A stretch of 22,822 nucleotides of DNA from a virus, in the IMG/VR virus record IMGVR_UViG_3300049484_000155, positions 1-22,822 of that record. One strand, written 5' to 3'. Position 1 is the first letter of the stretch. Every line of letters starts with the position of its first letter. The translations under genes and the position numbers were made by a program. The notes beneath the pieces are model-generated. The model worked only from the letters and a program-made list of their open reading frames with translations, was not told the origin of the DNA and made no database searches. This document shows, one piece after another, positions 1 through 6,351 of the stretch.

Positions 1-74
1 GTCATCCACTCCTTCGCGCTCTTGAAGCCGCGTTCCTGCGCGAGACGAGACCACTCATTTAGTTGTTTGGCCAC
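1..74 (-). CDS. Partial unknown protein (N-terminus only)
   Basis: The first 24 codons of a leftward gene that runs off the left edge. It begins at a GTG (bases 72-74) with the Shine-Dalgarno-like AAAGGA about 9 bases upstream. The visible peptide begins VAKQLNEWSRLAQERGFKSA and is hydrophilic and helical. No family can be recognised from so little. The start codon lies 21 bases after the palindromic element at 95-110, so this gene may begin a separately controlled unit. Confidence 0.55.
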   Translation of the reverse strand, partial: MAKQLNEWSRLAQERGFKSAKEWM

Positions 75-94
75 GACGATATATCCTTTGTCCT

Positions 95-116
95 GGGGGT
101 AATATTACCCTTATGT
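95..116 (-). promoter_or_regulatory. Palindromic element, copy 1 (GGGTAATATTACCC)
   Basis: Bases 97-110 are a perfect 14-base palindrome. Read on the minus strand, GACATAAGGGTAATATTACC is followed by CCCAGGAC and the ribosome binding site of the gene starting at 74. A nearly identical string is found at 16517-16538 and a diverged one at 18845-18860, each 20-21 bases before a start codon. An operator for a dimeric DNA-binding protein is the likeliest role. A phage promoter or an RNA hairpin that affects translation is also possible. Confidence 0.6.
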
Positions 117-347
117 CTATCGCCATTGTGCCCGCTTCGTCGCCTCGATGATACCGATAACGAGATCGACGAACGCCGTGTCAACCACGATTGGAAAGCT
201 GAAAGAGATCGAGTCGCTGCCGTCCCGCGACTCACCCAAGAGTTTTATGAACTCATCGAGTTGTTTATCGACGCCGCCCTTATCTATCCGCGACTTAAGG
301 TGCTCTCGAAGTCCAGCTTTAATGATGTCTTTCACAAACTGTTCCAT
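117..347 (-). CDS. Small acidic helical protein, unknown function
   Basis: A 76-residue protein rich in charged residues, with no signal peptide and no cysteines. The C-terminal part (about residues 48-70) has a hydrophobic stretch, FPIVVDTAFVDLVIGIIEAT, broken by acidic residues, so more likely a buried helix than a membrane span. The ATG has GAGGAGA six bases upstream, inside the last codons of the preceding ATPase gene, whose stop is two bases before this start. The two genes are therefore probably co-translated. I do not recognise a family. Confidence 0.7.
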   Translation of the reverse strand: MEQFVKDIIKAGLREHLKSRIDKGGVDKQLDEFIKLLGESRDGSDSISFSFPIVVDTAFVDLVIGIIEATKRAQWR

Positions 348-349
348 CG

Positions 350-1828
350 CTATCTCCTCAGTAAAAGGTAGAAGTTATGCTTCTTCGCCGCGTCGTGAAT
401 GTGCCGCACCATCCCCGCTTGCTCAAGGGTCGGTACGATCTTCTGGTTGAGCATGTCCGCGTTGACACCGTAACGATAGACGGCCTTCAGCAACTTTGCG
501 TGATCTAGCTTTCCGCCTGCCCGCTGGATCGCGTCGAGCACGGACTCAAACTGCCGTCCTTGATCGGTGGAATCAACGATTGTGAACGCTGACGCCATCG
601 ACTGTTCCGTGTAATCGAGGATGTTGGCGCACCGCTTGAACAAGTCCTCGTCAAGCTCTAGCGGCAGGTCTTCAGCAACGGCCATCACAATCGCCAGCCT
701 AATAAGATGGTCAGGCTTACGCTCGTAGTACCCAGACAGCCGCATCGTGTCGTACGCCTGCGTCTTGAGGTCGCGGTACCACTCGATGTACCACTCCTCC
801 GCTCGTGGTGTCATCGTCGCAACGCCTGAGAACCCCCCAAACTTCACCAACTTCGTCGCAAGTAACGCTTGTAACACCTGGTCAGGAGGCTTCGGTAACG
901 GCGCAAACCTAGGCGTATCCATCTGCATAATGAACAAGATGCGACTAATGGTGCCGCCTAAGAACGCCGACTTAGGGATCGAATGTGCCAAGCCGTCCGG
1001 TGTAATACATCCGAGCAAGTGAACAGAAGGCGACTGCAGAACAAGCTTACCCTTGCTGCGGGTAAGATAATCAAACGGACCATCCCGACAATCAGCAATA
1101 GACGTAAGCAGCTGTATAAGGCCCTCATTATACTCTTGTTTGCCAAGGAACACCCCCAGCTCCGGTGCGAAGATGAAGAGCGTCGGTGACGCCCCGTTGA
1201 CGGAGATGCCGCCACCGGCCTTCGTCGTCACTGTCACCTGCTTGTTCATCGTGTCGAGAATGCCTTCTGGCGTACCCTTTTCATTAAGTATTTCGATGAC
1301 ATTAGCATCTCGCAGAAGCCCAACAGAAATACCCGCAGCGGTGGACTTTTTACACTTGCCGGTTGGAGCCACAAGGACGATATAGTGGTTGGGGTAGACT
1401 CGGTAGTAGCCCTTCTCAAACTTGACACGTCGGCAGAGGCATGCGCCGATGGTGGAGACGGCGCTCCAAAAGTGGAAGAGCAGCGGCGCCTCGTGGTTCT
1501 TTGTGTAGTCAAGATATTCGGCGATCCAGCCCGACTTCGGGAACACCATCTCTCTAAGTGACTCCTCAGTTTCAGCCGGACGCAACGCTCGCTCAAGGAT
1601 GATCGGGTCTTCACAGCCGAGCACGAAAGCGAACTGCCCCGCTGACAACTGCATCTTCTCTCGTATCGTGGTGAAGATTTCATCGCGTTGCGCCTCCGGT
1701 ACAAACTGATAGAAGTTCTTGACGTATTGAATGGTGCTGAGCTTTAGTTCCATCTTCGACCAGTCAATCGACGGGTCGTTGAGCATCTCCTTCAGCTTGT
1801 GGAATTGGTCTTGAATAGAGTCGACCAC
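350..1828 (-). CDS. DUF3987-like P-loop ATPase / putative replicative helicase
   Basis: A 492-residue protein resembling the DUF3987 family of phage and plasmid ATPases, often linked to primase or helicase functions. Visible are a Walker A-like loop at residues 154-163 (APTGKCKKST), a hydrophobic beta strand ending in an acidic residue at 216-224 (TLFIFAPEL) as a Walker B equivalent, and the late family signature around GGTISRILFIM. The start chosen is GTG at 1826-1828, two bases after the stop of the M15 peptidase gene, with GAGGG upstream. A longer reading from 2023 would overlap that peptidase over nearly 200 bases and its extra residues look non-native. Its place beside the polymerase fits DNA replication. 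A helicase role is inferred from family and context. Confidence 0.8.
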   Translation of the reverse strand: MVDSIQDQFHKLKEMLNDPSIDWSKMELKLSTIQYVKNFYQFVPEAQRDEIFTTIREKMQLSAGQFAFVLGCEDPIILERALRPAETEESLREMVFPKSGWIAEYLDYTKNHEAPLLFHFWSAVSTIGACLCRRVKFEKGYYRVYPNHYIVLVAPTGKCKKSTAAGISVGLLRDANVIEILNEKGTPEGILDTMNKQVTVTTKAGGGISVNGASPTLFIFAPELGVFLGKQEYNEGLIQLLTSIADCRDGPFDYLTRSKGKLVLQSPSVHLLGCITPDGLAHSIPKSAFLGGTISRILFIMQMDTPRFAPLPKPPDQVLQALLATKLVKFGGFSGVATMTPRAEEWYIEWYRDLKTQAYDTMRLSGYYERKPDHLIRLAIVMAVAEDLPLELDEDLFKRCANILDYTEQSMASAFTIVDSTDQGRQFESVLDAIQRAGGKLDHAKLLKAVYRYGVNADMLNQKIVPTLEQAGMVRHIHDAAKKHNFYLLLRR

Positions 1829-1830
1829 GG

Positions 1831-2142
1831 CTATTTGCCCTCGTCCAGTGAGTAGTGGTTGCCGTCGTTCCAACGCCCGCCCCACGTACCGCCGATGGAT
1901 TCCCAATAGAGCCCGAGCGGCTGGTGCGACTTCGACGACGTGAGGTAGCGCCCGTCGCGGAAGAGGTTTAGGTCGATCGCTAGGCGCTTGTGGTGGAAAC
2001 TCTTTTCCGCTCCGTAAGGGCAACGTGGATCACGATAGGCGTCACCGAGCGTTACCTCAAACCCCAACTCGTACGCGCGATCAATCAGTGGGGGCACCAT
2101 CCGTGCAAATCTCGACTGCTTCTGCCTCAACGTTTCGGCCAC
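1831..2142 (-). CDS. M15 (VanY/endolysin-type) metallopeptidase
   Basis: A 103-residue single-domain zinc peptidase. The M15 signature S-x-H-x(4)-A-x-D-L is present at residues 48-58 (SFHHKRLAIDL), though its usual glycine is replaced by arginine. The third zinc ligand is probably H96 in DGNHYS. Family members cut peptide bonds in peptidoglycan stems (L-Ala-D-Glu or D-Ala-D-Ala). There is no signal peptide or cell-wall-binding domain, so if it is the lysin it needs another route to the wall. The start is a GTG with GGAGGTGA four bases upstream, overlapping the stop of the preceding gene. The location inside the replication operon rather than with structural genes is unusual. Confidence 0.85.
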   Translation of the reverse strand: MAETLRQKQSRFARMVPPLIDRAYELGFEVTLGDAYRDPRCPYGAEKSFHHKRLAIDLNLFRDGRYLTSSKSHQPLGLYWESIGGTWGGRWNDGNHYSLDEGK

Positions 2143-2145
2143 GGC

Positions 2146-2361
2146 TCACCTCCATTCGTTGATTGCACCACATCCCATGCACACATAGTACGTCTCGCCT
2201 TGCTCTAGATAATCGTACCACGGACGCACCTTAAATCCGCACCTCCGACAAGCTTGCGGTCGCCGTAAATCTTCCGCTTGAGCACGGGCTTCCGTTCTTG
2301 TTTTTTCTTTCCGGGCGGTTTTTTCCGAGGTCTTTTCGAACAGCTCTAGCTGCTCACCCAT
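2146..2361 (-). CDS. Zinc-ribbon protein, unknown function
   Basis: A 71-residue protein with a very basic and acidic helical N-terminus (residues 8-34) followed by a zinc ribbon with C38-x2-C41 and C61-x2-C64. Such small phage proteins may bind nucleic acid or a polymerase partner, but the target is unknown. Its ATG overlaps the stop of the polymerase gene by one base (TGATG), and its own stop lies in the ribosome binding site of the M15 peptidase, so it is translationally coupled on both sides. The ribosome binding site is GAGGGG inside the polymerase C-terminus. Confidence 0.75.
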   Translation of the reverse strand: MGEQLELFEKTSEKTARKEKTRTEARAQAEDLRRPQACRRCGFKVRPWYDYLEQGETYYVCMGCGAINEWR

Positions 2362-3728
2362 CAGAACCCCTCCATTTCACCCCAGCATCGCCCGTGCTTT
2401 ACGTCCATCTTCACTTGCACGTCCTTACCGTTGATCGGGATTGTGTGCTGGAACGCTTCGAGGATTGCTTCACGGGTGCGCTGGCGATCTTCTGTTCGGC
2501 AGACCGTAACCACTTCATCATGGACTTGATTAACGATTTGCACGCCTCGTCGATCAAGGTTGATGAAACCAATGTTGATGAAGTCGGCTCCGGTAGATTG
2601 GATTGGATGGTTGACACTGATACCTCGTATCTTATCCTCAGGCTCGAACAGTGTTCGCAATCGCCCAAAACGGTTTTTGATTGCCCGTGACGAGAGAGCA
2701 GCTGGATAAACAATATTCCGCCAGCTTTCGATCTCGGTGATAAACCCTCGATATGCAGCCATGATCTGCTGCAGTTCGGGCATCGGAATAAGGAGACGCG
2801 ACTCGATAAGTAGCTGACGCTGAATGGTTGGGAGGTCGGCCCAGTAGTTATCCGCGAAAACGAACTTCTTGATAGTGATGTAGCGACGATCTTTGACGGC
2901 TTTGGCATGGAGCGCGTCCTCCCGGCTGACCTTCATCACGTTCATCATGTTGATGATGTGGATGCTCTCACCACGGGCGATCGCGTCGAGCCACGCGCGC
3001 ACCCCCGCTTCGTTTGCGATGATGACCAACTCCAACTGCATAGCGTCGGCCGTCACGAACTCCCACCCCTCAGGCGTGCAGTAGATAGAGCGCATGTCTT
3101 CGGGCAGGTTTTGAAACTCGGGGCCGATACCCCACGGCGTCGTCCACTTACGACTGTGAAGGCGCCCCGTCCTGGTGGTGACGAGGAAGGACGAGCGCAC
3201 GCGGCCGTCGCACCATGCGACAATCGGCCGCAAGAACGTGCCCAAGTCTTTCGTTTCTTCGCGGTAGGTGATAATATCGTTGAAGAGCGATTGCGCCTCA
3301 CTGCCAGCCGTCGCCAAGAGCGCGTTGATGATCTCCTCTTTGTCGGCCTTCAGCGCGCCTTTGTCCGTCATGCGCCCGCTGTGGAAGCCAAACTCCTTCA
3401 ACATCGCGCCAACCTGCGGGTTGCTGTTAGGGTTGAACGGCTCGCCGTCACCCTCCTTGGCGATGATCTTACCGTAAGGCTTAAGCTTCTCGTAGAGCCC
3501 CCGTAGCGCTTCCTGCTTCGACGCTTCGAGCGCGGCTTTGCGCCCAAGGTCGACGGGCATACCGTTCATCTGCATTCGGAAGACGGCTTGCGCTAGCGGC
3601 TGCGTGATGGCATGATAGAAGTCCCACTGCCCAAGGTCCATAAGGTCACGACGGAGTGACTCCCGAACATCGTGCTGCCCCACGACGTCGCGAGAGTTGT
3701 ACGTTCGGAACGTCATGCCGTAGTTCAT
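2361..3728 (-). CDS. Family A DNA polymerase (palm/fingers domain, with the exo III motif at its N-terminus)
   Basis: A 455-residue protein that replicates phage DNA. Polymerase motifs in order: T-x-T-G-R-like TTRTGRLHS (about 184-192), motif A at D228 (ADAMQLEL instead of the usual DYSQIELR), motif B with K287, F291, Y295 and W296, NHPIQSTGAD (373-382), and motif C QVHDEV with H403, D404 and E405. Residues 10-14 (YNSRD) match the exo III motif of the Pol I-type 3'-5' exonuclease, while exo I and II lie in the UDG fusion gene upstream. The enzyme is thus split inside its exonuclease domain. The ATG overlaps the stop of the zinc-ribbon gene by four bases. In motif B the usual glycine after the tyrosine is tryptophan. 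Confidence 0.93.
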   Translation of the reverse strand: MNYGMTFRTYNSRDVVGQHDVRESLRRDLMDLGQWDFYHAITQPLAQAVFRMQMNGMPVDLGRKAALEASKQEALRGLYEKLKPYGKIIAKEGDGEPFNPNSNPQVGAMLKEFGFHSGRMTDKGALKADKEEIINALLATAGSEAQSLFNDIITYREETKDLGTFLRPIVAWCDGRVRSSFLVTTRTGRLHSRKWTTPWGIGPEFQNLPEDMRSIYCTPEGWEFVTADAMQLELVIIANEAGVRAWLDAIARGESIHIINMMNVMKVSREDALHAKAVKDRRYITIKKFVFADNYWADLPTIQRQLLIESRLLIPMPELQQIMAAYRGFITEIESWRNIVYPAALSSRAIKNRFGRLRTLFEPEDKIRGISVNHPIQSTGADFINIGFINLDRRGVQIVNQVHDEVVTVCRTEDRQRTREAILEAFQHTIPINGKDVQVKMDVKHGRCWGEMEGF

Positions 3729-3988
3729 GGCCGCCGCTTCCCTTGGATTTGATCAGCGAGGGCGAAGTACCCAAGCTTACGGAGAATCTCAGGTAGCCCA
3801 TCCACGGGGCCGTCAGCACGAGGATCGTACTTGACGCTCGGCGCGTCGTAGTCCTTATGCGGGCACAGCCCAGGGTTGCCCACCGGAATCTCGTTGTGGC
3901 ACTTAGGGCAGATGAAGTTGATCTCCACGTCGCGCACGACGAACTTGAACTGCTTACGAAAGTCTTCCCATCGGGTCGGTGGCGTCAC
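3725..3988 (-). CDS. Zinc-finger-like protein inserted between the two polymerase/exonuclease halves
   Basis: An 87-residue protein with C27-x2-C30 (ICPKC) and C42-x-H44 (LCPH), a plausible zinc site. The rest is hydrophilic, with a helical C-terminus. It starts at GTG, overlapping the stop of the UDG-exonuclease gene by four bases (GTGA), with GGAGGAGGTT upstream. It ends with a four-base ATGA overlap with the polymerase. The three genes are therefore a translationally coupled set. It lies exactly between exonuclease motifs II and III, so it may help join or regulate the split enzyme. That role is inference, and I do not recognise the family. Confidence 0.75.
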   Translation of the reverse strand: MTPPTRWEDFRKQFKFVVRDVEINFICPKCHNEIPVGNPGLCPHKDYDAPSVKYDPRADGPVDGLPEILRKLGYFALADQIQGKRRP

Positions 3989-5028
3989 TTGTCAACCTCC
4001 TCCATCTCCTCAGACCAGTCAGGTGCGAGGCTCTTCCACTCAGGGCGATCTGAATGCACAGAGCCCAAGAAGCGCAAGTTGTGCGGCAACGACGGATACG
4101 CCAGTGCGTGCATCGCGTGAGTGTCGTACCACTCACCGCCCAACTCAAAGCCGTATTGTGTAAGCCAGAATCGTTCGTGCTGCTCGTATTGCACGTTCTT
4201 GGGCACGTCGGGCGCAGCCAGCAGACGGTAGATTGCTCGTATCACGCGCAGCTCATCCTCGTCCGTCTTCCAGTAGCGAGTGCCATCGTCGTTCACGAAC
4301 GGCACGCACATCGCATACGACATGAAGCCGAAGCCGAATAGCACGAGCTGTCCGCCAGGATTCTCAATGTCAACGGTGACCACCACCTTGGCGGCAATCA
4401 GCGTCTCGACCGCAAGCTCCACGTCAAGCGGCAAGGTGGGCACTTGGAATTCTTCCTTCGGCCGCTCGTACCCGCCGCTCGCGAATCGGAACGCCTTCTT
4501 GAGGTCGGCCACGACGACGTTCCACATGGTGCGGTCGCGCATTAGCGCCGCAGGGTGGATCGTCGGCAGCACCAGAAACTTATGGATCGGGTCGGTGTAC
4601 GGATAACCCCGATAGGAGTAGATGCCAGCGCCCGGCGAGCCTCGTCGTGTGATGATCCAGTTGGCAGAGTTGCCTAAGGGAATGACGACCTTCAGCGAGG
4701 GCATCTCACTCAGTTCAGGTAGCAAGAAGGTCTCGCTACAGTGTTCGATTGCAGCCGCCGCGTGTTCGTAGGAGCCCATATCGTTGTTGGGCACCTGACA
4801 CCGTACTGTGTTACGGATGAGGCAGGAATCGCGGTCGAAGCCCGCCTTGCGCGTCAGGGTGTAGAGGGTGCGGCCTGCGCCGCCTGTGAATGGTCGTCCG
4901 CTCATAATCTCGTCGCTTGCGGGGGCTTCACCTACGAAGGCGATCTCGGCCATCGGGGGGCCTGACCCTGTAACGGGGCCAGGTGCGTGATAGAGGGGGC
5001 AGCCTTCACACTCACTCGGCTTCGGCAT
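3985..5028 (-). CDS. Family 4-like uracil-DNA glycosylase fused to an N-terminal part of a 3'-5' exonuclease
   Basis: A 347-residue fusion. Residues 1-180 are a Fe-S uracil-DNA glycosylase: cysteines C7, C10, C77 and C97 as cluster ligands, GEAP at 33-36 and IHPAAL at 157-162. This enzyme removes uracil from DNA. Residues 200-347 resemble the Pol I-type exonuclease: exo I DIE (220-222), exo II NVQYE (278-282, with Glu where Asp is usual) and the conserved YDTHAM...HNLRFLGS segment. The exo III motif is missing here and appears at the start of the polymerase gene. The ATG has GAGGAG seven bases upstream. The gene overlaps its upstream neighbour by 17 bases and the zinc-ribbon gene downstream by four. 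Confidence 0.88.
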   Translation of the reverse strand: MPKPSECEGCPLYHAPGPVTGSGPPMAEIAFVGEAPASDEIMSGRPFTGGAGRTLYTLTRKAGFDRDSCLIRNTVRCQVPNNDMGSYEHAAAAIEHCSETFLLPELSEMPSLKVVIPLGNSANWIITRRGSPGAGIYSYRGYPYTDPIHKFLVLPTIHPAALMRDRTMWNVVVADLKKAFRFASGGYERPKEEFQVPTLPLDVELAVETLIAAKVVVTVDIENPGGQLVLFGFGFMSYAMCVPFVNDDGTRYWKTDEDELRVIRAIYRLLAAPDVPKNVQYEQHERFWLTQYGFELGGEWYDTHAMHALAYPSLPHNLRFLGSVHSDRPEWKSLAPDWSEEMEEVDK

Positions 5029-5332
5029 TTAAGAACTCCTCGACCGAATAGAACACTTTCAGTCCGCGAGCCTTCGCCATCTCGACTTCCATGTCTGCGC
5101 CGTGGCTTTCTCCCTCAAGCCGAATGAGAGCATCGCACACGGCGAGCCATTCGTTGTCTTGGCAGAGCCAGAATTCGTACTCGTGAGGAAACATCATGTG
5201 CCAAAAGTGGGTAAGAAGCGGGACGAAAGGAAAGTGTCCCGCTTCGGCAACGCGGTTAGCTGCTTCGATGGAGCGACGAACGTTTATGGCAACGTCGCCG
5301 ATGGTGTATGGACTAGCGATGTAAACTCTCAT
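5012..5332 (-). CDS. Nucleoside 2-deoxyribosyltransferase-like protein (DUF4406 type)
   Basis: A 106-residue cytosolic enzyme. The N-terminus YIASPYT, the segment VRRSIEAANRVAEAGHFPFV, and the late GESHGADMEVEMA match the DUF4406 / deoxyribosyltransferase-like fold. E82 in GADME is the likely nucleophile. Family members exchange bases on deoxyribonucleosides or cleave the glycosidic bond, so it may adjust the nucleotide pool for phage replication. The exact substrate cannot be told. The ATG overlaps the stop of the upstream coiled-coil gene by four bases, and the gene runs 17 bases into the UDG gene. Confidence 0.82.
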   Translation of the reverse strand: MRVYIASPYTIGDVAINVRRSIEAANRVAEAGHFPFVPLLTHFWHMMFPHEYEFWLCQDNEWLAVCDALIRLEGESHGADMEVEMAKARGLKVFYSVEEFLNAEAE

Positions 5333-5541
5333 TGATGAACCTCGTAACCTTGGTCGCGGATGGCTTCCAGTTCCTTTACCCGTTGCTCGGCCAAGTGGAG
5401 GTCGTGCTCCAGGCTGTCAACCTTCGCCCGCAGCGCATCCCGCTCGGCGGTGAGGGTGGCGATAGTGGCCTTCAACTTATCCACAAGTTCATGGAATCTG
5501 CTGACCTGAAGAATCAACCCGAGTTCGTCCGTTGTACTCAT
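5329..5541 (-). CDS. Small coiled-coil protein
   Basis: A 70-residue protein whose residues 15-65 form a near-continuous coiled coil (KLKATIATLTAERDALRAKV onwards) with heptad leucines. The start is taken at the ATG (5539-5541) because GGAGGGAGTG places the ribosome binding site correctly. A GTG one codon earlier is too close. The ATG overlaps the upstream stop as TGATG, and the gene overlaps the deoxyribosyltransferase by four bases. No function can be assigned. Phage proteins of this kind often act as oligomeric adaptors. Confidence 0.7.
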   Translation of the reverse strand: MSTTDELGLILQVSRFHELVDKLKATIATLTAERDALRAKVDSLEHDLHLAEQRVKELEAIRDQGYEVHQ

Positions 5542-6014
5542 CACTCCCTCCGCAGCGCGACGAGCACCGGGTCGGCGAGGGTTGGCTCAAGTCTTGTCAT
5601 CGCCTTTGTGATGCTATTACGAACCTCTCTGTCCCATTCGGACCATTCTGGATATGCGTCCACATTCCACCCGTCTATCAACATCGCACAATGGCACAAG
5701 GTTTCGTTAGCTACTCGTGCCGCCTCCACCAGCCGCCGCGTGGCCGCCTCCAGGTCCGCGACGCGCTGGCACTTGTCCTGTAATACCCGGTGGACCTCAT
5801 CGTGAAGTCGTACCAACTCCTCGATGCGATGGGCCTGCTTGCTATTCTCATCCCGAGCTTGTTCCAACCATACCTTCAAGAAGTCCACAATCGTCTTTCC
5901 GTCTGACCGGGCGAGCTTGCCCGCAATGACGTTCGTAGCGAGTTCACGGGCCTCGGCGCAGGAGGGGCAGCCGGGACACTTTTCAAAGAATGGCGATATC
6001 ATCGGGTCTGTCAT
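5541..6014 (-). CDS. Helical protein with CxxCxxC motif, unknown function
   Basis: A 157-residue protein. Near the N-terminus is CPGCPSC (about residues 13-19), a possible metal site. The middle (about 45-110) is a long amphipathic helix with coiled-coil character, and the C-terminus has a WSEWDREVRNSI segment. The ATG at 6012-6014 follows GGAGGGTGCG and overlaps the upstream stop by four bases. An earlier in-frame start (6068) would overlap the upstream small gene without a ribosome binding site. I do not recognise the family. Confidence 0.7.
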   Translation of the reverse strand: MTDPMISPFFEKCPGCPSCAEARELATNVIAGKLARSDGKTIVDFLKVWLEQARDENSKQAHRIEELVRLHDEVHRVLQDKCQRVADLEAATRRLVEAARVANETLCHCAMLIDGWNVDAYPEWSEWDREVRNSITKAMTRLEPTLADPVLVALRRE

Positions 6015-6175
6015 CGCACCCTCCGACACTGGATCGCCTTTATGCAAGCCTCGACACCAGCGCGCCACTCAGGGCCACCCCACTGGACACTAACTAGGCG
6101 GCACTCTTTGATGCACGCCCGCCGCTCTTGGGCCTTTGCGCGTATAATTGCTTTCTTGACCTCCAGGGATGTCAT
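6011..6175 (-). CDS. 54-residue basic protein, unknown function
   Basis: A short gene encoding a basic, cysteine-containing protein starting MTSLEVKKAIIRAKAQERRA, with cysteines at about 21, 25, 44 and 50. Its ribosome binding site and start, GGAGGGTGCGATGACA, are identical to those of the next gene at 6014, and the two overlap as ATGA. The C-terminal residues RRVR are read from that second ribosome binding site. The four cysteines could form a small metal-binding site or disulfides. No known family is visible. Confidence 0.65.
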   Translation of the reverse strand: MTSLEVKKAIIRAKAQERRACIKECRLVSVQWGGPEWRAGVEACIKAIQCRRVR

Positions 6176-6210
6176 CGCACCCTCCGCACTTCCGCCATCA
6201 GCGCCCGCGC

Positions 6211-6351
6211 CTACTTCGTCACACCAAGAAAGCTAAGAACGCTCGCCCACAACATCTGCAGCAACGTTTGCGCCGTTGTGCGTGGTCCACGTTGCTCAGC
6301 TCTCCTGAGAGTTTCTATCGCCTGATACCCGGTGATTTCACGGTAGATCAC
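6211..6351 (-). CDS. 46-residue putative small membrane protein
   Basis: A short gene starting at GTG (6349-6351), overlapping the stop of the ParB-methyltransferase gene by four bases (GTGA) and preceded by GGGAGGAG. The N-terminal half is charged (IYREITGYQAIETLRRAEQR). Residues 25-44 (TTAQTLLQMLWASVLSFLGV) are hydrophobic enough for one membrane span. A holin-like or membrane-anchoring role is possible but not shown. After its stop about 35 bases separate it from the next start, a larger gap than usual in this operon. Confidence 0.55.
   Translation of the reverse strand: MIYREITGYQAIETLRRAEQRGPRTTAQTLLQMLWASVLSFLGVTK

Noticed and set aside
101-109. AATATTAC inside the palindrome resembles the geminivirus nick site TAATATTAC
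   Set aside because: The match follows from the symmetric core. No rolling-circle Rep gene is present, and the dsDNA terminase and polymerase set argues against such an origin.
1046-1066. CTTACCC/GGGTAAG inverted repeat in the DUF3987-like gene
   Set aside because: It is only seven base pairs, lies inside coding sequence and has a different spacing from the repeated element. It is likely chance.
1829-2023. N-terminal extension of the DUF3987-like protein to 2023
   Set aside because: It overlaps nearly all of the well-supported M15 peptidase gene and has no ribosome binding site. The GTG at 1828 fits the operon spacing.
2907-3506. A 199-residue plus-strand frame antisense to the polymerase
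   Set aside because: The polymerase motifs on the minus strand are unambiguous. The plus-strand frame is a by-product of GC-rich codon use.
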